Positions 47,201 to 55,176 of a stretch of 64,000 nt of DNA are shown here, in pieces. Position 1 is the stretch's first letter. Every line of letters begins with the position of its first letter. The DNA is taken from the NCBI GenBank assembly GCA_964493205.1, contig CAZBMJ010000002.1, forward strand, positions 62,001 to 126,000. The letters run 5' to 3'. The position numbers were made by a program, and so were the translations under genes. Origin of the DNA: CAZBMJ01 sp964493205 (GTDB lineage Bacteria > Myxococcota > UBA727 > JABDBI01). Below the pieces are notes generated by a model that had not been told where the DNA came from, searched no databases, and worked only from the letters and a program-made list of their open reading frames with translations.

Positions 47201-49393
47201 ACTTTAACTTCTAGTATATGTCCAGGTGAAACAGGTACATTAACTATTACTGCACCAGCAGGTTCTATATTTAGTGTTATGGGTCCAACAGGTTCTATAT
47301 CTATACCTCCAATACCTCAATCAGGAGTATATAATATAACAGGATTAACAGCTTCAGGTACATATACTATAACAGGAGGTATAGATAATAATAATCAAAC
47401 ATGCTATCCTTTTACTTGGACTGGTAATATGGTATTAGGTGGTCAAGTATTAAATCCTATATTTTCTCCTATAGCATATGGAAATTATTGTGTAGATATA
47501 CCTATAGAAATTAGTATTATAGACGGTGTAAATGGTAAAATTTATAATATTGCAGCTATTTCTGGTTATATAACAGATCAAGCAGGTAATAATGTAACTC
47601 AAATGATTTCTGGTCAAACATATTTTTATACACCTACTTCTATAGGAAGTAATGCTGTACAAATTATAAGTATAGATAGTACTTGTGATACTTTGTTAAC
47701 AACACCAGTTACTAGAACTTTTATTACAATAGTACCTGCACCTAATGTATCTAATATTGTAGTGCAATGTGTAGATGGTTTATATAATGTATCTGCAACA
47801 GTAACAGTTTCTTCTGGCACTATATCTAGCGTTTTAATATCTGGTATACCAGCTACAAATATAGGTTCTACTTATTCTGTAACAGGAGTACCTTATGTAG
47901 AAAATTTAATAGCTACAAGTTCTAACGGATGTATATATCAAGCTATATTACCAATCGCAAACTGTAACTGTCCATCAGCTACATTAACAATAACTGGACC
48001 TATAGTACCTTTATGTGGTGATCAATTAATTACATTAACTGCATTACCTCAATTAAATCCTAATATTGCAACAGGAGCTTGGACATATCAATGGTATGAT
48101 GCAGGCCCTCCAAATTGTAATAACTGTACACCTTTAGCAATAGGTGCTCAAGGTTCTTGGGGTTCTCAACCTGTAGAATTAGTAGTAAATGCTAGTGGTA
48201 GCGGTTCATATTTTTTAAGAGTTATTAATAACTTAAATCCTGAATGTACTTATACAAGTAATACTTATTCTTATACAGTAGATAATCCACCAGCTACACC
48301 AATTATACAACATACTCCAACAAACATAACTGTTGGTAATTCTGTAACATTTAATACTGGATATTCTAATTATTCAACGTATGCATGGTATTTAAATGGT
48401 GGAACAACGCCTGTATCAACAAATTCTACATATACTTTTACACCTACACTCTCAGGTAATTATACTATATCAGTAACTGTTAGTAATGGAAATTCTTCAT
48501 GTACTGCAACTGCTTCAGACTCTTTTGAAGTTACTTCTGAATGTAATAAAATAGGAATTTTTAACGTTACAAATCCAAATACAACTTGTCCTACACAAGC
48601 TACTGTAAATTTAACTAATCCTGATAATATCTCTTTTAATTGGGTAATAGTTGCTGTAAATGAACTTACTACTAGTGATTTAGTAGGTTTAACAGGTAGT
48701 GGTACAGGTAATAGTTTTACTTTTGATTTAACAACACCTAATACAGATCCAGGAGAGGATATAGATAATATAAGTTTTGTATTTAGTTATACTCTTATAG
48801 GAAATGAAGACTGTACACAACCACCAATTACTATACCTTGGGAGTATACTAGATGTGATAAAGGACCTGTTGATTTAATGTTAGATAATACAAGTACTTG
48901 GAGAGATATTTTTGCTACTGATTATACATTAGCTAGTTTAATATCTACTGAAACATTAGTATTTTTAACAGATATTACTATTAATACTAAAATAGGTAAT
49001 AATAATACAGTGAGTAATAAAATATACTCAAATTCTGGTTCAGCTTCTCCAGAACACGAATATAGATTATATCATGATCATGCAACTACTGGTTGTACAG
49101 GAATAGATGATGATGCTAAATTTAAAACTGCGGTTGATTCTTGGTTTGGTACTAGTAGAACAGTAACATCAACAATTGCAGATTTAGTAATAACAGTTCA
49201 AAATAGATTAAATGCTATACCAATATTATCTGGTATTGTTGTAAGTAATTCTAGTGGTAATTTAAGATTTAGTAATGTTCCTTGTGAAGTTCAACAAATA
49301 GTAGGTACAGTATTTTATACAAATTCTACAGATTGTGTATTTACTGATATTGAAAAGAAAAATGCTAGTCAATATGTTATTCCTTCTTGTTAA
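44276..49393 (+). CDS. Giant Cys-rich surface/adhesin protein
   Basis: 1705 residues. Residues about 60-400 contain a dense run of Cys with C-x2-C, C-x4-C and CNG/CDN motifs (CFCNTDADCPDCSQC, CDCCNGFEWDNLLKQC), reminiscent of EGF/TNFR-like repeats of secreted proteins and unlike ordinary phage proteins. Residues 400-1000 are strand-rich with GGTLTEPLTNGTGTFTNLGA-type Ig-like modules, and later YTFTPTLSGNYTISVTVSNG resembles PKD/Ig domains. No signal peptide is present at the N-terminus. It is probably a large virion fibre or receptor-binding protein. Its Cys should be reduced in the cytoplasm unless they bind metal. Confidence 0.6.
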   Translation: MNSNKYEIRIRATVNGVEKVPSKITWIQGNDECLATPCYKENDYLVVKLIPDCVGNACIEGYLHFDDTCTNCEPEHFKRCFCNTDADCPDCSQCDENYGICVDQCKEGEFCKDDACIECDENTPCPNNQICINGHCECPPNMFKDGNRCVECTSTTNLGKCFECINGVITPKCDKACIELTGECVDCIGSGDCLDRTDGKNCCSDNQCDCCNGFEWDNLLKQCVPSCNETTCNECERCTKDGCQPIQCPEGYKCYKGECVYWPCESVSCDNGAECGPECGCVEFEGVKQCVPCYILECNGLCEQALGCKCNGTKCESSDNCKETYCDNENPCEDPNCTCYDNKCVDCSNFPCVDEGGCSSYDNCGCNEDNKCEGTGCEGGLTLKKEEDCTSTTGCKLKAEFSVKACKCDPIVFKTKNTVTCTSTSDAITLKVELFKKVNGADIPYSSYKTSPYFADDELVSTQIRTVAEYQYLKDGKFYSYSGTVVTSPMPSTGIMNNVISNLVLNSSHIKKTITVGGVSYPAKVTIKVFADATKIQNANCTKYESTAKIAEYVLDYSSALATTDTCNKINTTYKTEQVISVIDDKSAKRPRFTWYRSNTSTFEDDEFIYDGTYNESGWFRKSFGTLVSGKWIDEINNTAKFEDNSKGELLSNYNYLVKADCGCGTKVDSLQKVHFCCPKDFTYTITPCDKKIVINPFSVCSINDTLPTSYSIPTECQVKYNLEVLLDSGAVIKSQLPKSGLTKTYPDAIVSAKIIQFNSGGILTEEDYCTFMLTVPEVTLPTPTITVDCNSVTDKFRVTFTQTSPLNIDKVEVLANGIKLTPEIFKTTPGLTALYDKTISNSHLPTGEDPQGRVSGVIVKLQARVTFSNGCSKIIDLTPCNPSLTVTENPSGATSRLNCPQGGQGVELDSYLEGFDMSQPVLFTISGGTLTEPLTNGTGTFTNLGAGTYTVVATQGALTSTATKTIFDATAPTVTLTSSICPGETGTLTITAPAGSIFSVMGPTGSISIPPIPQSGVYNITGLTASGTYTITGGIDNNNQTCYPFTWTGNMVLGGQVLNPIFSPIAYGNYCVDIPIEISIIDGVNGKIYNIAAISGYITDQAGNNVTQMISGQTYFYTPTSIGSNAVQIISIDSTCDTLLTTPVTRTFITIVPAPNVSNIVVQCVDGLYNVSATVTVSSGTISSVLISGIPATNIGSTYSVTGVPYVENLIATSSNGCIYQAILPIANCNCPSATLTITGPIVPLCGDQLITLTALPQLNPNIATGAWTYQWYDAGPPNCNNCTPLAIGAQGSWGSQPVELVVNASGSGSYFLRVINNLNPECTYTSNTYSYTVDNPPATPIIQHTPTNITVGNSVTFNTGYSNYSTYAWYLNGGTTPVSTNSTYTFTPTLSGNYTISVTVSNGNSSCTATASDSFEVTSECNKIGIFNVTNPNTTCPTQATVNLTNPDNISFNWVIVAVNELTTSDLVGLTGSGTGNSFTFDLTTPNTDPGEDIDNISFVFSYTLIGNEDCTQPPITIPWEYTRCDKGPVDLMLDNTSTWRDIFATDYTLASLISTETLVFLTDITINTKIGNNNTVSNKIYSNSGSASPEHEYRLYHDHATTGCTGIDDDAKFKTAVDSWFGTSRTVTSTIADLVITVQNRLNAIPILSGIVVSNSSGNLRFSNVPCEVQQIVGTVFYTNSTDCVFTDIEKKNASQYVIPSC

Positions 49394-49404
49394 AAAATAA
49401 ATTA

Positions 49405-50049
49405 ATGGAATTTAATACACAAAATACACCTCAACCAGAGGTAAAAACAGAAACTAAAGTAGAAGAGAGAGTAATTCTCTCTTCTTCTTCTGTATCTAAT
49501 GTAGAAGTTTTATCTAATAGCGTAAAAGTTGATACAGTAGACAAGAGTAGAGACACTATTACAGTCACTCATGATGTAACGGCTCTTACTTCTTCTTATA
49601 CCAAAGATAACATTAAGTCATCTTTAGTCAATGTTTATGGTTCATCAGGTAAACTTTATTCATCTCCTCGAAATATAGAATCAGTGGATATTCCTAAATC
49701 TGAATATCCCATTAGATTAGAGTACACATTTATTACTCAGGATGCTACTGGCATTCAATCTGAGTACACTACTTCATATAATGTACCTCTTACTACCAAC
49801 ACTACTCTTTTAAGTCCTACAGGAGCTTCTACATCATCTAATAAAGAGATGTCTGTTAGTGAAGCAATTAAGGTTTTAGATGATGATATGTTAAAAATAA
49901 AAAATAATTTGCAAAATTTTTCGTTTTTATATGATAATAGTCAAAAAAAAGTTGTAACTTTGCAGAGTTATTTAATGAACATAACTTCACAATTAGAAAC
50001 TATAACTAAAGAGCTAGCAGATGTTAAACAAAAAACTCAAGACTTGTAG
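49405..50049 (+). CDS. Tail/virion hypothetical with C-terminal coiled coil
   Basis: 214 residues from the ATG at 49405; a TTG at 49387 would add six residues but overlaps the preceding stop and is less likely. The first 140 residues are strand-rich and Ser/Thr/Val-rich (TVTHDVTALTSSYTKDNIKS), the last 60 form a coiled coil (LLKIKNNLQNF, LETITKELADVKQKTQ). Possibly the chaperone or base of the preceding giant protein. A strong -7 box lies inside its 3' end. Confidence 0.5.
   Translation: MEFNTQNTPQPEVKTETKVEERVILSSSSVSNVEVLSNSVKVDTVDKSRDTITVTHDVTALTSSYTKDNIKSSLVNVYGSSGKLYSSPRNIESVDIPKSEYPIRLEYTFITQDATGIQSEYTTSYNVPLTTNTTLLSPTGASTSSNKEMSVSEAIKVLDDDMLKIKNNLQNFSFLYDNSQKKVVTLQSYLMNITSQLETITKELADVKQKTQDL
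49955..49962 (+). promoter_or_regulatory. Intragenic Bacteroidota-type -7 box
   Basis: TTGTAACTTTGCAGAG lies inside the preceding gene, 59 bases before the ATG at 50021. It probably drives the NinG/phosphoesterase group. Confidence 0.6.
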
Positions 50050-50542
50050 TACTTGCAAACAACAACGTGTATTGTGGCGAGGAACAGAATGTAAGGCTTG
50101 TAGTAGTAAACAACCTGCTAAAACTAAAAAAGAACCTAAGAAAAAACTAACACCTATATCTAAGCTTAAAAAAGATGCTAGATACTGGTTTCAGCGTTGG
50201 ATTAGACTAAGAGACTTAGGTAAACCTTGTTGTTATGGAACTCATACTAAACTAGAAGATATACGTTATTATGATGCTTGTCACTACTTAAAGTTTGAGT
50301 TATATCCAGAAGCAGGTTTTGATGAGGATAATGTCTTTGGAGGCTCTAAGGGAGAGAATATAAGAGACAATGTAATAGGTTATAGAAGACATTTAGTAAA
50401 GACTAAAGGTGAAGAGTGGGTTAAAGCAATAGAAGATAAATACTGTTCTAATAGACAAACACAATTTAAATGGAACAGAGAATATTTAGAAAACATTATA
50501 ACAGAGTATAAAGCTCGATGTAAACAAATAGAAAGTAAATAG
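50021..50542 (+). CDS. NinG-like recombination protein
   Basis: 173 residues. CSTCKQQRVLWRGTECKACS (an N-terminal C-x2-C zinc ribbon), LTPISKLKKDARYWFQRWIR and LRDLGKPCCYGTHT then DACHYLKFELYPEAG follow the order of phage NinG (Rap) Holliday-junction nucleases. The Cys pair in the usual C-I-x-C position is altered to CCYGT. Overlaps the end of the previous gene by 29 bases. Function in recombination is inferred. Confidence 0.7.
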   Translation: MLNKKLKTCSTCKQQRVLWRGTECKACSSKQPAKTKKEPKKKLTPISKLKKDARYWFQRWIRLRDLGKPCCYGTHTKLEDIRYYDACHYLKFELYPEAGFDEDNVFGGSKGENIRDNVIGYRRHLVKTKGEEWVKAIEDKYCSNRQTQFKWNREYLENIITEYKARCKQIESK

Positions 50543-50561
50543 AAATTTTAAACAAACAATT

Positions 50562-51746
50562 ATGAATTTTAGAGAGAATTTTTTAAATGAACTAAGAACA
50601 GGTAGAGTCATAAAAGGAGACAAAACCTTTAGGGAGTTAGCAATTATGTTTAATTATCCTGATGATAACGGAGATAATTTATGTAAGAAAGATTATTACA
50701 GATTTTTAAAGAATAATCATGAGAAAGCAGCAATAAAAGCTGTAGAAGGATCTACACTAAATAATAGAGATAATTCTAAAAGTGTTCCAGATCTACAAAA
50801 ATTTAACTTGTCATCTTTTAAAATAAACAAAGATGGAGAAGTTTGTGATCAATGGTACAGAACTCAAGGTGAAGTATTAGACTCATCTTTAGATTTAGCT
50901 TCCATCAAAGAAGAATTATTAGCAGAAGTTACACCTATTAAAACCAAAAGAGATATTAAAAATGGTAAAACATTAATATTGTGGTTAGGTGATGCTCATA
51001 TAGGTATGAATTTAGATTTAGATTCCCCTATTGCTAAGAAAACATTATCTTTTAAAGATAGTTTATTAAAAACATCCTCACTAATTAATGAAAACTACGA
51101 AGAAGTAGTTGTAGTATATGGTGGAGATATGACAGATTCTTATAATAACTATACTTCTAGAGGTGGACATTCATTAGCATCTTCATTAACAGATAGAGAA
51201 ATGTTTAAAGAATTTATAAGTTCTAGTAAAACATTTTTTACATCTTTAGTTAATAATGAAAATATAGGTAATATATCATTTTATTCTGTAGGAGAAGATA
51301 ATCATACAGGTAGTCTTGCAGGTATTTTTTCAGAATCATTAGAATTATGGTTAAATACTAAATATCCTGATATAAAAACAGAAGTATTTGAAGAAAATGT
51401 AGGATTTTTTAATAAAAGAGGGCATAATTTTATAGTTACTCATGGTAAAGATAAAAAAGAAATGTTTAAAAATCTACCTTTAGTCTTAGATCCTAAAACA
51501 GAAACTTATATGTGTAGTTTAGCTATGTATAAAAATATACCTTTAAACTATAAAACAACACATATATATAAATTTGATTTACATCAATTTAGTTCGCAGA
51601 TAGGAAGATTTTTTACATATACTAACTGCTTAGCTATGCAAGTAGGAAGTAAATGGCAACAACATAACTTTATGTCTTCTATACCAGGAATTACTTATTC
51701 AGTAGTTACTAATGATGTAATATCTAATGCTAATTTATTTTTATAA
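50562..51746 (+). CDS. Calcineurin-like phosphoesterase with N-terminal helical domain
   Basis: 394 residues. Metal-site motifs in order: LWLGDAHIG (about residue 140), VVYGGDMTDS (about 185), GEDNH (about 244, in the place of G-N-H-D/E) and VTHGKD (about 291), closed by a late His (DLHQF). This is the metallophosphoesterase fold. The N-terminal 80 residues (FRELAIMFNYPDDNGDNLCK) look like a DNA-binding helix-turn-helix. It is a candidate DNA-processing or nucleotide-processing enzyme; Mre11/SbcD-like activity is possible. Confidence 0.75.
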   Translation: MNFRENFLNELRTGRVIKGDKTFRELAIMFNYPDDNGDNLCKKDYYRFLKNNHEKAAIKAVEGSTLNNRDNSKSVPDLQKFNLSSFKINKDGEVCDQWYRTQGEVLDSSLDLASIKEELLAEVTPIKTKRDIKNGKTLILWLGDAHIGMNLDLDSPIAKKTLSFKDSLLKTSSLINENYEEVVVVYGGDMTDSYNNYTSRGGHSLASSLTDREMFKEFISSSKTFFTSLVNNENIGNISFYSVGEDNHTGSLAGIFSESLELWLNTKYPDIKTEVFEENVGFFNKRGHNFIVTHGKDKKEMFKNLPLVLDPKTETYMCSLAMYKNIPLNYKTTHIYKFDLHQFSSQIGRFFTYTNCLAMQVGSKWQQHNFMSSIPGITYSVVTNDVISNANLFL

Positions 51747-52603
51747 TGTATTACGTTTATAGACATATTAGACTAGATAAGAATGAACCTTTCTATATTG
51801 GTATAGGAACAATTAGAAAAAGAGTAAAAAATAAATCTACTTGTACTCATAATTATGTATATGAACGTGCTTATACTAAATATGGTAGAAGTTCTTTATG
51901 GAAAAACATAGCTAATAAAACTAAGTATAAAGTAGAAATAATATATGAATCTGATAATTTATACATTATAAAAGAAAAAGAGGCAGAGTTTATTAAGTTA
52001 TATGGTAGAAGGAATCTTAATGAAGGTACTTTAACCAACTTAACAGATGGTGGAGATGGAACTTTTAATGTGGTAATAACAGAAGATAGAAAAAGCCAAT
52101 TAAGATCTTATCTTATAAATTATAATAAAAATATACATAAACTTATTTATCAATATAACTTATGGGGAGAACTTGAAAAAGTTTATAAAAATTCTTATGA
52201 ATTAGAAAATATATTAGGAGTTAGTACTAGAAAAAAGGTAGTAAATTGCTGCAATGAATTTAACAAAAGACTAGTAATTAGTGATAATCATATATGGTCA
52301 TACAATAAAATAGACTTTGATATTATAAAAAATAAACTTAATATAGAAGATATATCTAAAACTATATATGTTTATTATAAAGATGGAACATTTATAGGTA
52401 AATATACTAATATCTTTGAATTATGTTTAAAAAATAATATAGATAGAATTTATAGAAAGAAAATTAGAGATGCCTTGCATAAAAATAATTTTGCTTTAGG
52501 TTATATATTTTCTTATAATGAATTATCTAATGATGTTTTATTAGAAGTGGTAAATAGAAAACACAGATTAAATAATATATATTTAAATATAGAAAATAAA
52601 TGA
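51746..52603 (+). CDS. GIY-YIG-type homing endonuclease
   Basis: 285 residues. The start MYYVYRHIRLDKNEPFYIGIGT is a variant GIY-YIG (Y-V-Y ... F-Y-I-G-I-G). Residues 20-95 follow with R-x-x-x-K, a Glu in EKEAEFIKLYGRRNL, and the NLTDGGDG loop used by free-standing phage homing nucleases. The C-terminal 170 residues (YKNSYELENILGVSTRKKVV) contain a repeated DNA-binding motif. It overlaps the phosphoesterase stop by one base (TAATG). Confidence 0.8.
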   Translation: MYYVYRHIRLDKNEPFYIGIGTIRKRVKNKSTCTHNYVYERAYTKYGRSSLWKNIANKTKYKVEIIYESDNLYIIKEKEAEFIKLYGRRNLNEGTLTNLTDGGDGTFNVVITEDRKSQLRSYLINYNKNIHKLIYQYNLWGELEKVYKNSYELENILGVSTRKKVVNCCNEFNKRLVISDNHIWSYNKIDFDIIKNKLNIEDISKTIYVYYKDGTFIGKYTNIFELCLKNNIDRIYRKKIRDALHKNNFALGYIFSYNELSNDVLLEVVNRKHRLNNIYLNIENK

Positions 52604-52995
52604 TGTACACACCTAAAAGTAATGATATGTCTTTTTGGGGCAAAGTCTTAGATTGGTTTGAAAAACTATTATATCTAAGAACGTTTCATTATAATAAAAT
52701 ATATTCTAATAAAGAAGGAGATATTTTAATCTTTAAAGATAAAGATGAACCTATACTTAAAATATTTATAAGAGGTATGTTATATAACCTTCCCACTAAC
52801 TTAAATATGGATACTGCTGAAGATTTTGAAAATTATGAAGGTAGAGAAGACATTTTTAGTATAGATGCTTCAGAATTACCTATAGAAGAATTACAAGAAC
52901 TCATAAAAGAATACGAAGTATTAGGCGAGTATGAAAAGTGCGCTGAACTACGAGATATAATTAAAGAAAAAACTACTAATGAAAAGAATAACTAA
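52600..52995 (+). CDS. Hypothetical protein with C-terminal UVR-like motif
   Basis: 131 residues. The C-terminal helix pair PIEELQELIKEYEVLGEYEK and CAELRDIIKE matches the UVR (UvrB/UvrC-type) motif. The N-terminal part (GKVLDWFEKLLYLRTFHYNK, ILIFKDKDEPILKIFI) is mixed. A role in DNA processing or a protein-protein hook is possible. Start ATG at 52600 overlaps the GIY-YIG stop; a second ATG directly follows. Confidence 0.5.
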   Translation: MMYTPKSNDMSFWGKVLDWFEKLLYLRTFHYNKIYSNKEGDILIFKDKDEPILKIFIRGMLYNLPTNLNMDTAEDFENYEGREDIFSIDASELPIEELQELIKEYEVLGEYEKCAELRDIIKEKTTNEKNN

Positions 52996-53698
52996 TGGTG
53001 AGGTAATATATAACTTTAAAAATTATTTAGATAAAGAACGCTTGAGTGACCAAATAGGTTACTCAGGGCGTTTTATTTTAAACCATTTATTAAACTTTAG
53101 AGCTACTCTTTTAGAAAGAAAGCTTAAACTTAGAAAGCTTAATGATAGCAATTATCAAACATTTACTATAAACTTAAAGGAAGTATCTGATGAAGAATTT
53201 CCTTGTATACCAGGAAGTAATTGTACGCTTTTAAGGAGTGAGACTCCTATTCCCTTTTTTATAAATTTAAAATCAATAACTACTCCTATTAATATGACAG
53301 GAGAAGTAGAAATTATATCAGAGATTAATCCTGATTTAATTAAATATAAAGCCTATTCTAAATTACCAGCACAATTAAAAAATCGCTACTACTACTTGCA
53401 AAATACAGGAGATGGAGTGTATGTGTATGTTTGGTCTACAAAACCAGATTTTTTAAAAGCAATAAGCATTAAGGGGTTGTTTTATCAACCCTACTTAGTA
53501 GAAGCTATTAATGATTGCGCTGGAAATTTAGATCCTTGTTATAATTATCTTACAGCAGAGTTTCCTATAGATGCAGAAATGCTTACAGAACTTTATACAT
53601 TAGCACTTAATTATCTTTTAAAAGGAAAATCACAGATGTCAGATACTTACAATGATGGCTTAGATAGCATAGTAAGTAATCCTAATCCTTTTAAATGA
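52979..53698 (+). CDS. Tail/neck structural candidate, ring or adaptor
   Basis: 239 residues. YNFKNYLDKERLSDQIGYSG at the start, then a helix-rich segment and a strand-rich middle (PIPFFINLKSITTPINMTGE). Size and position just before the hub-like genes suit a crAss-like tail ring or head-tail adaptor. No named family is recognised. Confidence 0.45.
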   Translation: MKRITNGEVIYNFKNYLDKERLSDQIGYSGRFILNHLLNFRATLLERKLKLRKLNDSNYQTFTINLKEVSDEEFPCIPGSNCTLLRSETPIPFFINLKSITTPINMTGEVEIISEINPDLIKYKAYSKLPAQLKNRYYYLQNTGDGVYVYVWSTKPDFLKAISIKGLFYQPYLVEAINDCAGNLDPCYNYLTAEFPIDAEMLTELYTLALNYLLKGKSQMSDTYNDGLDSIVSNPNPFK

Positions 53699-54180
53699 GT
53701 TTAAACAAAAAGAAGTACAGAGTAAGTAATAATAGACAAGATTTATATAAGTTAACTTATACTATATATGATTTTTATCATTCTTTACCTATTAAAGATA
53801 AGATAAGTAAAGAAGTATATATAAAAATAATGAAAGACTTTTTCACTGAACTTACTAAAAAAATAATAGTAAATAGAAAAAGAATAAAACTTCCTTATCA
53901 TCTTGATACTCATAGGATTAAGAAAAATAAACCTAGAGGAAAAATGGTTCCTAGAATAGATTTTAATAAAACTAAAATATATGGAACAACAATACGTCAC
54001 TTGAATACTCATTCTAGTGGCTTTTATTTTAGGTGGCACTGGGAAAAAAGTCACATTAGAATAAAAAATAAAAGTTATTACAGATTTGAATTAACTAAAA
54101 AAAATACATTATCTTTAGCAAAAGAAGTCTTTAGATGTAATAGAGACCCTTATATTAAGGATTATGATGCATTATTTTAA
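53695..54180 (+). CDS. Conserved small structural candidate, very basic
   Basis: 161 residues. Very basic and aromatic (KKYRVSNNRQDLYKLTYTIY, RKRIKLPYHLDTHRIKKNKP, YYRFELTKKNTLSLAKEVFR). A string of small aromatics followed by HLNTHSSGFYFRWHWEKSHI. Between the two ring/hub candidates; probably conserved in the tail assembly. Unknown. Confidence 0.45.
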   Translation: MSLNKKKYRVSNNRQDLYKLTYTIYDFYHSLPIKDKISKEVYIKIMKDFFTELTKKIIVNRKRIKLPYHLDTHRIKKNKPRGKMVPRIDFNKTKIYGTTIRHLNTHSSGFYFRWHWEKSHIRIKNKSYYRFELTKKNTLSLAKEVFRCNRDPYIKDYDALF

Positions 54181-54182
54181 CT

Positions 54183-55175
54183 ATGAACAGAAAAAACTAC
54201 ACCTCTATAAAAAGAGTATTAAATGATATAAATATTAAATCAGGAAATAAAATAGATTTAGCTCCTGATGATATATTATATTTAGCTAATGGAATAGCTG
54301 AGAAAATAATTCCTGGAGACTCTTTTATAGAAGAGATGGCACTTATAGACATTAACAATTATAAAGGAAAGCTACCATCTAATTGTAAGTACATATCACA
54401 GGCACTTTACTTGGTAGAAGAAGAACATGAGGTCACTAAGGAAGAGGTCACAGGATGGACAAAGAAAATCTATGGTAGTGACTGTCACATGGACGTAGAA
54501 ATAAAATGTGATCCTTGTAGTGATAAATGTAACACTCAGATTATTAAGCTAGACGCAGATTACAATTATCTTATTTCTAATCCTAAATGGGCTTATAATC
54601 ATGCTAAATTCTTTTATGGGCAACGTAAACTAGAAGATAGAAACAATCACTCTAATAATAGAGTAGATTTAGATAGATTTCAGTTAATGAGAAGAACAAC
54701 TAATAATTTTTTTAATGTTCCTTATCACATAAATGAATGTATTAATTTTAATAATGATTCTCACGTAGAATACAACATAGAATACCCAAACATAATTACT
54801 AACTTTAAAAAAGGTACAGTACTTATAGCATACTTAGGAATAGCTGTAGATGACGAAGGCTATAGAATGATTCCAGACATAGAAGAAGTGTATGATGCTA
54901 TTTATTATTCTATAGTAGAAATACTTTCAGAACAAAAAGTATTCTTTGAAGCAGATTATGCTAATAGAATGACTCATAGAGAAATAACACCTAAAGCAGC
55001 TCAAGCTAGAAAAAGAGCTATAGGCATATTAAGTACTCTAGAACCAGATGAATGGGAAATGTTTATAAGAAATGTCTGGATAAGAACTGTTCCATATTAT
55101 AAATGGGAGAAAACAGGAAATAGATATATAGGCGATAAAGCTTATACTAAAATGCACACATTAGGAGATTTTTAA
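54183..55175 (+). CDS. Tail structural candidate upstream of the giant tail protein
   Basis: 330 residues. Long helical stretches and a Cys-containing loop (IKCDPCSDKCNTQIIKLDAD), then FFYGQRKLEDRNNHSNNRVD and a C-terminal VWIRTVPYYKWEKTGNRYIG. It resembles by position the P22 tail-accessory-like (gp4-like) proteins reported for crAss-like phages. Two-base gap to the giant gene. Family assignment not firm. Confidence 0.45.
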   Translation: MNRKNYTSIKRVLNDINIKSGNKIDLAPDDILYLANGIAEKIIPGDSFIEEMALIDINNYKGKLPSNCKYISQALYLVEEEHEVTKEEVTGWTKKIYGSDCHMDVEIKCDPCSDKCNTQIIKLDADYNYLISNPKWAYNHAKFFYGQRKLEDRNNHSNNRVDLDRFQLMRRTTNNFFNVPYHINECINFNNDSHVEYNIEYPNIITNFKKGTVLIAYLGIAVDDEGYRMIPDIEEVYDAIYYSIVEILSEQKVFFEADYANRMTHREITPKAAQARKRAIGILSTLEPDEWEMFIRNVWIRTVPYYKWEKTGNRYIGDKAYTKMHTLGDF

Positions 55176-55176
55176 G

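Noticed and set aside
49387..49404. TTG start at the 1705-residue stop
   Set aside because: The ATG at 49405 is a better start and does not overlap the preceding stop.
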